DNA from: Atriophallophorus winterbourni
Lineage: Eukaryota; Platyhelminthes; Trematoda; Plagiorchiida; Microphallidae
Direction: 5' to 3'
NCBI GenBank assembly: GCA_013407085.1
Contig: JACCGJ010001756.1
Location: 1 to 64,000, forward strand
Length of the DNA stretch: 64,000 nucleotides
In this document: positions 33,913-44,650 of the stretch, piece by piece
How positions within the stretch are numbered: the first letter of the stretch is position 1
How the letters are laid out: every line of letters begins with the position of its first letter
Position numbers and translations under genes: made by a program
The notes under the pieces: generated by a model
Database searches by the model: none
The model's input: the letters and a program-made list of their open reading frames with translations, nothing else
What the model was told of the DNA's origin: nothing

Positions 33913-34074
33913 ATGGATGGATGGATGGATGGATATGTGAATGGATGGATGGATGGATGGATGGATCGACGGATGGATGAATGGATGGATGGATGAAGGG
34001 ATGGATGGATGGATGGATAGATAAATGTATGGATGGATGGGTGAATGGATGGATGGATGAATAGGAGGATGAAT
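33913..34074 (+). repeat. TGGA microsatellite (M5)
   Basis: About 160 bp of imperfect (TGGA)n between the standard flanks ('agggctgtcacattaata' and 'gcactatcatgtaaatcg'). Confidence 0.95.
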
Positions 34075-34455
34075 GCACTATCATGTAAATCGATAATTGT
34101 GGTTGGTGTAAGTTAGAAACTGCAGTTTGGAGCAATTTTTAATGTTCGTCTTACGCAAATCGTCCAGGTAACACTAACATTCATTAAAGCATTTAGCACT
34201 CATGCTCCGTACGTTATCATATTTGTCTTCAAAGCAAAATTGCGGTTGTTCAAAATACCATAGTTGAAATGCTGCTGTTTATTTTTTTATGTTGTTACAC
34301 ATAATCATTTCATGCTTCGAACTTTAACGGATTTTATATCAAATTATATTGGGATGCTACTGTTAAGATATGTTCGTGCAAAAACTGTTAAAAGACAACG
34401 ACAGGGTATTTCTGTCAGGCGCTTAGAATAACCCACTCATGCCAAGATACACTGT
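34075..34455 (+). repeat. Module M6, truncated
   Basis: Right flank of the microsatellite and the first part of M6 ('ggaatgct'-like block near 34,352, 'cagggtatttctgtcagg' near 34,401). It stops near 34,447 inside 'gccaagat', where other copies continue 'tggcaagaatc'; a gypsy fragment is joined here. Confidence 0.55.
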
Positions 34456-35070
34456 GATATATCGACCGGTAAATCAAGACCTTTCGTCCCGCAAATAGAT
34501 CACCGAAAGATTTTCGATTACTTGTATTAGGTGACGCACCCGAGCATTCGCCAAAACGTAAAACACATAACAGATAAGTTCATCTGGCACAATATCCAAC
34601 GCGAAATTCGTCAATGGGCAAAACACTGTGACTTGACAAATCAGCAAAATTCACTGACATACCAGTGCTCCGTGGAGTACATTTCCTTTTCATGATGGTT
34701 GATCCAATCATATCCCCGAAGAAATCGTTTTTCCCTTATATGTTGTACGAACGTATAGCCAGATATTTGGCAACATATATACACACTGGCCCATAGCAGT
34801 TCATTTGCAGGACATCTCTAACGATACCATCGCATGAAAATTCGTCGATTCTGGGACCTTCATTTTTGGTGTGCCCAATACCAGAAACAATCACACAGGA
34901 TCGTAATTCACGAGCCATTCTTTTCGCGAATTAATACGCTTGCTAGGTTGTGATCATCTACGTACTACTTTTCCATCAGTTGAAGGCTGCTTCACCGCTT
35001 GTTCGGGAACATATTTGGTTTCCTCGGAACCATGATTTAAAGACCTCGTTATATCTTGATGAATAACATT
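34456..35070 (+). pseudogene. Ty3/gypsy integrase fragment
   Basis: Frame starting at 34,456 gives DISTGKSRPFVPQ, then, after one in-frame stop near 34,525, THPSIRQNVKHITDKFIWHN and REIRQWAKHC. This is the zinc-binding region and following linker of Ty3/gypsy integrase (pattern HPSIR...HI...F.W......I..W...C); the last Cys of the C..C pair is lost. After a frameshift, HWPIAVHLQDI, FVDSGTFIFGVP and, further on, HLRTT and QLKAA-like residues correspond to the catalytic core. Integrase joins the element's DNA copy to the host genome. Multiple stops make this copy dead. Confidence 0.8.
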
Positions 35071-35985
35071 TTCAAGGTCTTTTCTGCGCCAACAATTAAA
35101 CCCGACAGTCTGAATGTAAACCGTTCCGTAATGTATTTATCAGGCATTTCTATACCTATGATGCAAAGTAAACGAAATCATTTTGGAGTGTGTGTCGGTG
35201 TGTGTGTGGTGTGTGAAATGTGTGACTGAAACGCTTGCAATATTCATTTATCTGTTTCAATCCAGCGGTTTTGACCTACGCAAAAAAGTAATGATGGGTA
35301 GTCGTCAATCATGTTGTTGGTGCCGGTCTTACCGTCAGCGAATTAAAAAAGCCAACTCTTATTTAGCAAATCCACTTCAGCATCATCATCCAACCCTAAG
35401 TGGGTATAACCTGCAAAGCTAGTGAATATTTGAAACGATCAATATCGTGCGGAGCTCATATCCGTCACCAGTTTACGGCTGTTTTTGCTTCACACTTAGT
35501 TCCGAATGCACCTCATCTCACAAGGCCTTCTCTTTTTACACGAAGATTGTGTGTTTTGGTGCGCCAAATTTGTATTTCGCCACACAGAGCCTAATTGTCG
35601 GTAATTAAAAAATCATTTAGAAATGACGTTTTAAATATATCCGATTATGTTGATTAGTGGGATGTCACATACTATAATAGAATCAGACCGGTGGAAACAG
35701 TTTTAATGAGATATAACAGAAAAATTAATTCTTATTGATTTATTTCGTAATATTTCGTGTCATACAACATGAACGTGAAACACACGTGGTGTTGCGTAAG
35801 AAGCTGTTTCGTAATAATACGAAATTTGTGTTTAGGTTTCCTTATTATGGTAATATTAATTCCGATGATACATAAACAATTTTCCTTTTATAATAAATTT
35901 CTCAATGTTAAACATATTGTGTTTAATGTATGTATGAAAGGAAAAACACGTTTAGCATATATCTTTGAAACATAATGTTGTTGTT
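35071..35985 (+). repeat. Modules M8 (part) and M9 (part)
   Basis: 'gtgtgtgactgaaacgc'-like block near 35,215, 'caatcatgttgttggtgcc' near 35,309 and 'ttacacgaagattgtgtg' match M8. From 35,600 ('gtaattaaaaaatcattt') it matches M9. A short GT-rich run lies at 35,188-35,215. No gene. Confidence 0.5.
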
Positions 35986-36330
35986 GGCCTCCTTCGGTCG
36001 ATGTTAACCATAAATGTACATCAGAATCGAGTGAATGTTCAAGTTTTGCAGCTTTTGGAATGACTTAACAGTCCGATTTTGGAGAAATAATCTCTCCCGC
36101 AGCGTTGGTCACGAGAGTCACAACTCGGTTGTATTGTTTCAGTTGCACGCCGTCGGCGTGATCTGCGTTCAGCAGCCAAGAGCTGTATCTGCTCCTCCCC
36201 ATCTTGCAGACGACGCTTTACACAGTGCCTTCAATGTGAGTGGTTGAACCAAGGTATGTAAACTGATGTACTGATCCAGGATGAGAGTTTCCAACAGTGA
36301 TTATGGGAGGCAATACAGTCCCTTGACCAA
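35986..36330 (-). pseudogene. RTE-like RT tail with intact FTYLGST motif
   Basis: The minus strand (36,268-36,242) encodes HQFTYLGST, the hallmark motif of RTE-like reverse-transcriptase C-termini, preceded by IITVGNS. Beyond it the expected EID.RIGKA and TKM motifs are scrambled by shifts; a stretch rich in Ala and Arg codons is left. The copy is more GC-rich than its surroundings. The plus-strand frame at 36,035-36,247 is its antisense. Confidence 0.6.
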
Positions 36331-37995
36331 GGACTCTAACTCACGCCACTATTCCGTTCTGATTCGATCAACAACAGCATCACAATACGTAGATTTTCTT
36401 TTAGGAACAGTTATCCCTAGTCACATAAACCGTTTAGTCAGTAAGAACACGAGAGGGTAAATCCAGCGTGCATTGTATTTGGGAAAGTGTTCGGGCACAA
36501 GAAGCGAGGCGAGACTATCCATCGTTTATTTTAAACCATTCAATCAGCTGTCGAGGCACTACAGAAAAACTACCAAAAAGGCAAGCAAACGCTCAAGTTT
36601 TGAACACATCTTGCGTGCGCTAGATAACAAACCAGGTGCCTAATACAGTATTTCTAATTACAAGGAAACTCATCTACATTTGTTCTCGATCAACGGGACG
36701 TCTAATTTATAATAGTCGCCTATGAGCGAACCATTTTAACCCAGCCCTAGGCTCTGAATGCCTCAGATGAAAACTCCACTATTATGATTCACTTTGCATT
36801 GAATTCTATTGAAGAGCTAATTTGAACTAATTCGATGGAGTGAAATCGTACAAAGTTGGAATATACATTCAATAAAGCCATTGACATTAATCCAACGTTG
36901 AAATGATATTTGGTAATCCGAAACAGACTTGCAGAAAATTTGTTGGAGGCTAATTACCACTCATTAAATATTTGTGAACACCACTAATAAAAATTTGAAA
37001 CAAGTGCCGGTTGTCTTAACGCTCACGTAATTATATGCTTGATAAGGATTACGCAACGCATTATCTTATTTCTTATTGAAAATTGCCACATGTTACAGCC
37101 TATCTGGATATCCTAAATTCATTGTGTGCTTTTCGTTATGCCACTGAACCATTCTGCTCAGGAAACAAACACAAACCATGAAAATGATAACATCTAATCC
37201 TCGACGTTTTTTGCAGTTTAACTGACAGGACTGGTTTATATGATTTCACAGTAATTTTTCAAAATATCAGTACCTCTAATGCGAATGAGTTAAGTATTAT
37301 AAGCATGCGCTTTTTATGTATCCCCATGGATGAAATTGACCTAAAACATCCAAAATTGATAATAGTGTTCATGATATGGAACACAGAGCCGTAAAACCTA
37401 TTTCCTAGATTTCAAACATCGAAACTGTATAAACCGTTTCACATATTGATTGTTAAATACACTTGAAAGCAGTGCTTGTTAAGGGGATCAACACAGTAAT
37501 CTCTGGATGCAAAAAAACTTTATTCTCACACCGTAAAATGAAGTGAATATACTCACTTGATGTGGAGGTGGGAGTTCCTAGAAATTAAACAAAAAGACAT
37601 TGAACTATGGTAGGATTATGATCAACACATGTGGATCCTGATTGTACTCTCATACTCATACTCATACGTGGAAAAGGAAAGAAGCCGCTCGTGGGAAGTG
37701 TGCGAGGATAATGCTGTCAAATACAGATTTTATTAAGATTTTGTTTAGCTGCTTGAAATTAACTAAGCCTTTAAATGCCAGGATGATCCACAATAGCAAT
37801 TCGATTCTATCAATTTATACTATTTGAAAAAAACGTATTAATCTCATGCGAAGCCAGAAAACATTCGCGTTTACGCCAAATTGTCAGTATAGATCTTGAA
37901 GTTAATTATTCGTTTGTAATCTGTTTATTCAACAAAGCAAACTTGAACATTCAGATATACATCGTTTCGGAACAAAATTTCAGAACGTTCATATC
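36331..37995 (+). repeat. Modules M9 (part), M10 and M11
   Basis: 36,430-36,490 ('acgagagggtaaatccag') is M9. 36,765-37,030 is M10. 37,080-37,960 is collinear with 2,080-2,950 (M11). The AT-rich sequence has no conserved frame. Confidence 0.55.
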
Positions 37996-38388
37996 TGTGT
38001 TAGGAGGGCGTCCTCCAAACGAGTTCGGAACGGAGGAAAAATTGTTGTTGGGTGATTCATGTTGTACCTCGGCAACAAACACCATGTTCATTAATATTCA
38101 AATTCAAATTGTCTGACTCGCACATATCAACCGTCATCCGTCGTTAACACCATGCACCACACCACAATTATGATGTACCCCCACAGGTCCGCTCTGTGGT
38201 TACTATATAAATACAGAACATGTCCACGGTCCGAACGCTTGGACCTTGGTGCTTGGAACTTGGACACCCGATAAACGTCCTATTCCGGTCTCGTTTAGAG
38301 TTCCTGGCTGTTGTGTGACAACAACGCATAGATCGGTTTAACGCAACGAGAGTCTCTGCTGCATCTTCGACGACACATCCATTATAAC
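37996..38388 (+). mobile_element. Candidate solo LTR of a gypsy-type element
   Basis: 393-bp block inserted in M11; the related region at 2,950-3,045 lacks it. It starts 'tgtgttaggagggcgtcctc' and ends 'cattataac', flanked on both sides by TATC, which could be a 4-bp target-site duplication. It is clearly less AT-rich than its surroundings and contains a TATA box and a 'gataaacg' near a possible polyadenylation region. LTRs usually end in CA; here the end is imperfect, so the boundaries are approximate. Internal gypsy sequence is absent next to it. Confidence 0.55.
38204..38213 (+). promoter_or_regulatory. TATA box in candidate LTR
   Basis: TATATAAATA about 210 bases into the candidate LTR, in a position and context like the U3 promoter of gypsy LTRs. 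Whether it is used cannot be told from sequence. Confidence 0.45.
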
Positions 38389-38904
38389 TATCTTAATGCT
38401 GCTTTTATTTAGGTTAATAACAATGACCTGTGATGGTCAACTACGGAAAAGCAAAACGATTTCTAATCAGACGCTTAAGACCTACAAACTTGATTTTCCT
38501 TTCACGATGTCTAAAGACTCACAAAATCATCCTGGTTCAGAGAAACAAGTGATTTGATCAAAAGTCTTATTTGTCTGATAACTTAGCTCGTATTCAATAT
38601 GCACTAAGCTTACTGGTTTATTTTTGAAAACACCTTTTGCGATTTCGATCAAACTAGTGTACAAAATTTAGTTGTTCCTGGCATATGATTGCCATGAGCC
38701 ACATGCATACCTACCAAACGATTTCAAGCAACAACTCAATATTTATTCCCCTTTTATGAATGATGCTGGTCACATCTATTTTCGTTTTTGTTATGATTGT
38801 ATAATACAGTCTGATATTCAATAGCCACTAGAAAATGCCTAACTTTATTCACGATATTTGTTGAACAATTTTGTGATTCATATTCAGACTGAAGCAGTCA
38901 AGCT
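38389..38904 (+). repeat. M11 remainder and unassigned AT-rich sequence
   Basis: Resumes M11 after the LTR ('caatgacctgtgatgg' near 38,423 matches 3,043). From about 38,520 to 38,900 nothing recognisable was found except low-complexity AT-rich sequence leading into the F4 endonuclease fragment. Confidence 0.45.
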
Positions 38905-39415
38905 TTGTGACATATATTGGCCGGTCTTCACTGGTCTAGACACCCAGCAATCTTACACCTTTCTCGAATGGCTCCATAATCATGCGCTGCACCAGCATGT
39001 TAATGATCCCACACGGTTTCGCAATGGATGCACTTCATCATCTCTTGACTTGGTATTGTCGTCCCAGCTAGAAGCCATCAGTCATTTGAAGTACCTACCG
39101 CCGCTCGGCAAAAGTGATTACGAAATGATAAGCTTTGAAGCAATATTGCGTTTTCGCAAACATTTTCTCGTCCTAGACGCAATTTTAGGCGTGTTGACAG
39201 GAGTTTACTCTTGCAGACTTCAAAATTCTTCCTTCAGTTATCTAGCGATTCAAATGTAAATGGGAACTGAAATAGAATTTCTAAGTATCTAAACAAGTTA
39301 CAAGACAAGCACGCTTCGCTGCAGTGTGTAAGAAGGCATCGAAGGCAACCCCGAGGGTCTCCTCGAGGTGGAAGGTCTACCCGTAAACGGGATCGCCTTT
39401 GGCGGCAATATAAGC
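38905..39415 (+). pseudogene. CR1-like endonuclease C-terminal fragment (F4 copy 1)
   Basis: Frame from 38,912 reads DIYWPVFTGLDTQQSYTF, then LVLSSQLEAISHLKYLPPLG and KSDYEMISF. It is the last third of a CR1-group endonuclease; the catalytic SDH near the end has become SDY. After a stop, a second frame reads QDKHASLQCVRRHRRQP and RKRDRLWRQYK, the basic linker that precedes reverse transcriptase. It ends at about 39,415 exactly where the 44.09-kb copy ends, followed by the same 'ttatgaaataaaatttgag' sequence. Confidence 0.8.
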
Positions 39416-39617
39416 TATCCTTTTTTATGAAATAAAATTTGAGATTTTATGAGAATGGAATTTGCCAGAATGTAGAAAAATGCGGTCCACTACAAAAATC
39501 CACGAATTTTTATGAACTATGAATCGATGTTATATGCGTTAAAATTTGATGTTTTGTGATTCAATGATTTATAACCAAACAAACCTCAGTTCAAATGCAA
39601 AACATCTTCCATGTGCC
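39416..39617 (+). repeat. F4 spacer a
   Basis: AT-rich spacer following the endonuclease fragment, collinear with 44,096-44,284. A diverged second version ('tggaataaaatttgagat') occurs at 40,053-40,220 and 44,850-45,020, so the spacer itself is duplicated within F4. Confidence 0.6.
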
Positions 39618-39980
39618 TATCACCATTACAACTGACAGAGGTTTGCAATTCGCATTGATCTTCCACATAGTACAGCATACCATCCTGAAACTCATGAATA
39701 AGTTGAACGTTTCCATCGTCAGAAAAGGCTGCCTTCTCCGCTTGTTCAGAAACTGAATCGTCTAAAATCATTTCAATATTACTTATCGTTTTTCAAAACA
39801 CCGATGGAGAAGTAATTGGTTGTTTTTTTCTCGGAGTTTTTATTTATCACCACGCTGAGGCTGCGTGGAGAGATAGTACTTGATTCACTTGATGCTTCCC
39901 TGTTGTTTACCACCAGAAACAAACAGGACAGACGTTTGATGGCTCAGCCACAAACAATCTCATGCAAACTGATCTGAAGT
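39618..39980 (+). pseudogene. Gypsy integrase core fragment (F4 copy 1)
   Basis: Plus-strand codons give TITTDRGLQF-type sequence (DRG is part of the integrase catalytic core), then an ERFHRQK-like stretch in another frame ('cgtttccatcgtcag' near 39,709) and TTLRLRGEIVLDS near 39,852, the conserved segment after the core. Several frame changes separate these. It is shared almost base for base with 44,285-44,650. The minus-strand frame at 39,586-39,771 is antisense to it. Confidence 0.7.
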
Positions 39981-40580
39981 GACGTTTCAAGAATGTTCAA
40001 TATGTGCGTATTCATTCAGTACAAGCACTCACCCACTCCCATTGCTAATTTTATGGAATAAAATTTGAGATTGATTGAGAATGGAAATAGCCAGAATGCA
40101 GAAAAATGCGGTTCACTACAGCAATCCGCGAATTTTTATGAACTATGAATCGATGTTATATGCGTTGAAATTTATTGTTCTGGGTTTGAAACATATTGAA
40201 TTAAACAAACCTCAGTTAAAATGCATAATATATCATGGATAATTTTATCTTTTAAATTTAAGATTTGTGACCAAATTGACTGTAAAAATATCGCATCAAT
40301 TGCTAATAATTGTTAAGAAATTTCAGTAATGTCTAAAGTGTTTCAATAAATTATTGTTCTCTTGTTTGAAGTTATGATCATACATAATTCACGAGATGTA
40401 GGTTTCGAACATCAGGACATTTAACAAAACCTTTTAGCTAAACAGTCCAACAATCAGCATGTTTCAATCCATAAGCTTAAAAGCCCATAAATCATTGCAC
40501 CCAGAAACTTTCCAGATGTCAACCAGGTCCAACAATATTCGCGTTTTCCCAAGAATTGCGATCCACAAGCGTAGCCGATT
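39981..40580 (+). repeat. F4 spacer b
   Basis: AT-rich, collinear with 44,660-45,360 and 48,380-48,990. Compared with 44,671-44,795 it lacks 125 bp between two AATGT repeats. The 62-codon frame at 40,459-40,647 is not kept in the other copies. Confidence 0.5.
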
Positions 40581-42134
40581 CGACAAATTGATTTATTACG
40601 CACAAAACAAGGAACAATACACACGCAATTCTCTGATCAGTGGGTAGATGTTTTCAGTTGACAATGAATAACTTTGAATGACCCGGCGTAATAACATTCG
40701 TCTTACCTCATCCGATACAGTATGTCGTTGCAAGGTTATGTATAGTTATAATGGATCAAAAATGATGATCTAAATTCAAGTGACTAAATTCATCCAGAAT
40801 TGAATTCGAAGTTCAATTGGTTTATAGTTGCTTTACGAACAAGTTTACTAAAGTGATAAAAACGCTCTGGAAATTGACTTGACAAGTTTGTAACAAATTG
40901 CTTCCGACCGCTCATTTATAGATTTGTTTAGAAGTAGTAGGTGTTGAACTAAAGAAAAGTTTTGAAAGAAATAGGATAGAGTGATGTGTTAAGAGTGTAT
41001 GATATTCCCAAATCCTGGGATGTTCGTAAATTTTTCGCAATTACAAATTTGACATTGCGTTCTGTTAGGAACCTATCCATATTTTTTTATTTCTGAAGAG
41101 AAAATATGTACATTAAGAGTTAAATGACTGTTCAAAAGAACTTACGAATTAGCAAATCTTTAGCAACTACAGTGAATTGGCAAAATTTTGGATAATAGTA
41201 ATATATATTATTAATAAAAATAATGTTATATTTACAATGTTATATTGATATTTCTATATTATTAAATAAGGGAAAATTGAGGATATGATGGATCGAAAAA
41301 ATGAATAAATGGATAGATAGATATGGATGAATGGATGCTTCGACGGATGAATAAATTCGACAAATTGGTTTATCACGCACAAAACAAGGAACCATACGCA
41401 CGCAATTCTCTGATCAGTGGGTAGATCTTTTCAGTTGAAAATGAATAACTTTGAATGACCCAGCGTAATAACATTCGTCTTACCTCATCCGATACAGTAT
41501 GTCGTTGCAAGGTTATGTATAGTTATTATGGATCACAAATGATGATCTAAATTCGAGTGACTAAATTTATCCAAAATTAATTTCGAAGTTCAATTGGTTC
41601 ATAGTTGCTTTACGAACAAGTTTACTAAAGTTATAAAAACACTCTGGAAATTGACTTGACAAGTTTGTAACAAATTGCTTTTGACCGCTCATTTAGAGAT
41701 TTATTTAGAAGTAGTAGGTGTTGAACTTAAGAAAAGTTTTGAAAGAAATAGGATGGAGTGGAAATTTTAGAGTGTATGATTTTCTTAAATCCTAGGATGT
41801 TTGTAAATTTTTCGTAATGACAAATTTGACAATGCGTCCTGTCAGGAACCTATCCATATTTTTTTTTATTTCACAAGGGAAAATATGTACATAAAGAGTT
41901 GAATTACTGCTCAAAAGAACTTACGATTTGTCAAAACCTTTAGCAACTAGAGTGAATTAGCAAAAATTATTAATAGTAATTAATATTATTAATAAAAATA
42001 ATGTTATATTCACAATGTTATATAGATATTTTATATTATTAAATAAGTGAAAATTAAGGATTTAGTGGATCGAAAAATGAATGAATGGATGGATAGATAT
42101 TGATGAATGGATGTTTGTACATTCTTTGGTAAAT
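40581..42134 (+). repeat. 777-bp tandem duplication within F4
   Basis: 40,581-41,357 and 41,358-42,134 are two copies of one AT-rich segment, both starting 'cgacaaattg', each ending in a short degenerate GGAT run (41,283-41,352 and 42,065-42,113). They differ at several percent of sites. Related sequence is at 49,671-50,850. No conserved frame. Confidence 0.8.
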
Positions 42135-43140
42135 TCGCATAGTCAGTTCTGCGATATGAATTTCTTGGATTTTGGCGTGGCCCTTTGAAACCGGCACTAC
42201 AGTATTACTCTCAAAATCGGATTAAATCGGGTTAATGCCATGCGTCGTTCTGTCTTTCATAACAATGCGTTAGAAGACAACTGTTTGTAGTGAACATATC
42301 ATACAACGAAAACCCAGATATCTAATAAGAACCCCAGTACAGGCTGTCAAGAATCAGGCAAAGTGAATGAGAATTTATCAATGCTCCGTTTTCTGTTGTC
42401 TGATCTACCTTGGGCGTACGATGCGAACGCTGGTAATGCAACATCGCAGTAGTTAAACATTTTGCAATGTTAGGCAAATTTAGAACAAGATGGATAAGGT
42501 CAAACAATTCATTAAGCTGTGATCAAAACATGTATCTTGCGTTTAAATCAATGGTCATATTGAAAAATCTTATTTAACCGTTGTATACGAGCGCACGTTT
42601 TTTACTATTATTTCACTGTTTGTGGCGCATATTGTACTTACCCAATGATAGCAAACATCGCTTAACCGATAGTATGTTTTGTTTGATGGAAATACGGACT
42701 TTTTATCATCTAAGTTGAAGGATTTCGAACTGGATAAATATTTCGATTTTGCTAATTTGGGCGAGCAAGCTACAACTGTCGATGCGTTCTTTGTTTTACA
42801 CTTGGTACCCATAAGAAGTATAACGGAGGCTTATTCGAGTGAATTTTGAAGACAGCTGAGGCAAAACCATGAAATTGTTCAAACCCAACGTATGCGATTA
42901 AAACGATTATTTCTCCTTCTTTTATTATTTGCGGACACTGCATCTCAACAAAACATGCTCTTTTGCATGCATCTCACGAATGGTATCGTGTTGTATTGGG
43001 TTTAACCACTTTCTACATGTGTTCGTGCAGTGAAGAATAAAAAGGTTGGTCTTACCAACATTATCAAAAAGTGTCACATGATCGCATCCATATATGCCTC
43101 ACTTTAGTATGCTCTTGCAGCATTCTTCTTAGACTGGTGC
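42135..43140 (+). repeat. F4 spacer c
   Basis: Collinear with 50,860-51,865 at about 95% identity ('tctgcgatatgaatttcttgg', 'ccagtacaggctgtcaag', 'gtcacatgatcgca'). Minus-strand frames of 61-80 codons (42,322-42,507, 42,570-42,812) are only partly kept in the other copy, and no family was recognised. Confidence 0.65.
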
Positions 43141-44093
43141 GTATCCAGTGCCACTGTGTTGTACGCTAATGCGGGCAACATTAGAAATAAGTAGTCTGAA
43201 CTTTCTCTTTGTGTAGCCGAGCTAGACCCGAGGGTTATAGCGCTGTCTGAAACCTGGCTGTCTGCGGTTGATGTTGTGCTAGCTAGTATCCGCGAACAGT
43301 ATCTTGTCATCAGATGCAATAGACCTGGCGATAGAAGAGGCGGATGTGTGGCTCTTTTCGTTGAATATGATCTGCACAATACGGGCACAGGGTTAACACT
43401 CGCTTTTGAAAATGTCCAAGTTGTAACTTGTGTTCCGACTTGCTACAAGTCAGCACTGGCGATTGCTTGTGTTTACGTCACGCCCTGTGCAACCATACAG
43501 GAGTTTACACAGCTTATTGAGACACTCGACGGTTTGTTTCACTTAGCTCACAGTGTACTTATCTTGGGTGATTTCAACCTCCCAGACATAGATTGGCCTG
43601 TCACCACTGGTCTAGTCACCCAGCATTCTGACACCTTTCTCGAATGGCTCCATAATCATTCGATGCACCAGCATGTCAATGATCCTACAAGGTTTCGCCA
43701 TGGATGCACTCCATCCACTCTTGACTTGGTATTGTCGTCCCAGCTAGAAGCCATTAGTCATTTGAAGTACCTACCGCCGCTCGGCAAAAGTGATCACGTA
43801 ATGATAAGCTTCGAAGCGATATTGCGTTTTCACTAACCTTTCTCTCGTCCTAGACGCAATTTTAGACTTGTAGACTGGGGTTCACTCTTGCAGACTTCAA
43901 AATCTTCCCTTCAGTTATCTAGCGATTCAAATGTAAGTGAAAACTGGGATAGAATTTGTAAGTATCTAAACGAGTTACAAGACAAGCACGTTCCGCTGCA
44001 GTGTGTGAGAAGGCATCGAAGGCAACCCTGGTGGTCTCCTCAAGTCCGTAGGTCTAAACGTAAACGGGATCGCCTTTGGCGGCAATATAAGCT
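43141..44093 (+). pseudogene. CR1-like endonuclease, best-preserved copy (F4)
   Basis: One frame from 43,141 to 43,836 is broken only by a TAG at 43,192. It shows LYANAGNIRNK, then VIALSETWLS (catalytic Glu), GDRRGGCVALFVEY, ALAIACVYVTP, VLILGDFNLPDIDWP (catalytic Asp/Asn), LDLVLSS and GKSDHVMISF (catalytic Asp-His), the full motif order of the non-LTR apurinic-type endonuclease, about 230 residues. After the stop at 43,836 another frame continues with the basic linker QDKHVPLQCVRRHRRQPWW and RKRDRLWRQYK. The reverse transcriptase that should follow is absent; the fragment ends at the F4 junction near 44,095. No start codon before the stop is convincing. Confidence 0.85.
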
Positions 44094-44284
44094 ATTTTTT
44101 TATGAAATAAAATTTGAGATTGTATGAGAATGGAATTTGCCAGAATGTAGAAAAATGCGGTCCACTACAAAATTCCACGAATTTTTATGAACTATGAATC
44201 AATGTTACATGCGTTAAAATTTGATGTTTTGTGTTTCATTGATTTAAAACCAAACAAAACTCAGTTCAAATGCAGAACATCTTT
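44094..44284 (+). repeat. F4 spacer a
   Basis: Collinear with 39,416-39,617; begins with a T run and 'tatgaaataaaatttgagat'. Confidence 0.6.
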
Positions 44285-44650
44285 CGTGTGCCTACTACCA
44301 TTACAACTGACAGAGGTTCGCAATTCGCCTTGATCTTCCACATAGTACCGCATACCATCCTGAAACTCATGAATAAGTTGAACGTTTCCATCGTCAGAAA
44401 AGGCTGCCTTCTCCGCTTGTTCAGAAACTGAATCGTCTAAAATGATTTCAATATTACTTATCGTTTTTCAAAACACCGATGAAGAAGTCATTGGTAGTTT
44501 TTTATTAGATTTTTTATTCAGCACCACGCTGAGGCTGCGTGGAGAGATAGTACTTGATACACTTGATGCTCCCCTGTTGCTTACCGCCAAAAACAAACAG
44601 GACAGACGTTTGATGGCTCAGCCACAAACAATCTCATGCAAACAGATCTG
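44285..44650 (+). pseudogene. Gypsy integrase core fragment (F4 copy 2)
   Basis: Contains TITTDRGSQFALIFH (44,290-44,335), with the DRG.QF of the integrase core intact, then in shifted frames the ERFHRQ region and, at about 44,520, STTLRLRGEIVLDTLDAPLL. The latter frame is open from 44,442 to 44,651. The integrase zinc region and the RNase H end seen at 52.6-53.8 kb are missing. Confidence 0.75.

Noticed and set aside
35188..35215. GT-rich run considered as a telomere-like or Z-DNA tract
   Set aside because: Too short and imperfect; it is a local variant of M8 sequence.
39586..39771. 61-codon minus-strand frame
   Set aside because: Antisense to the gypsy integrase DRG/ERFHRQ region, which explains the sequence.
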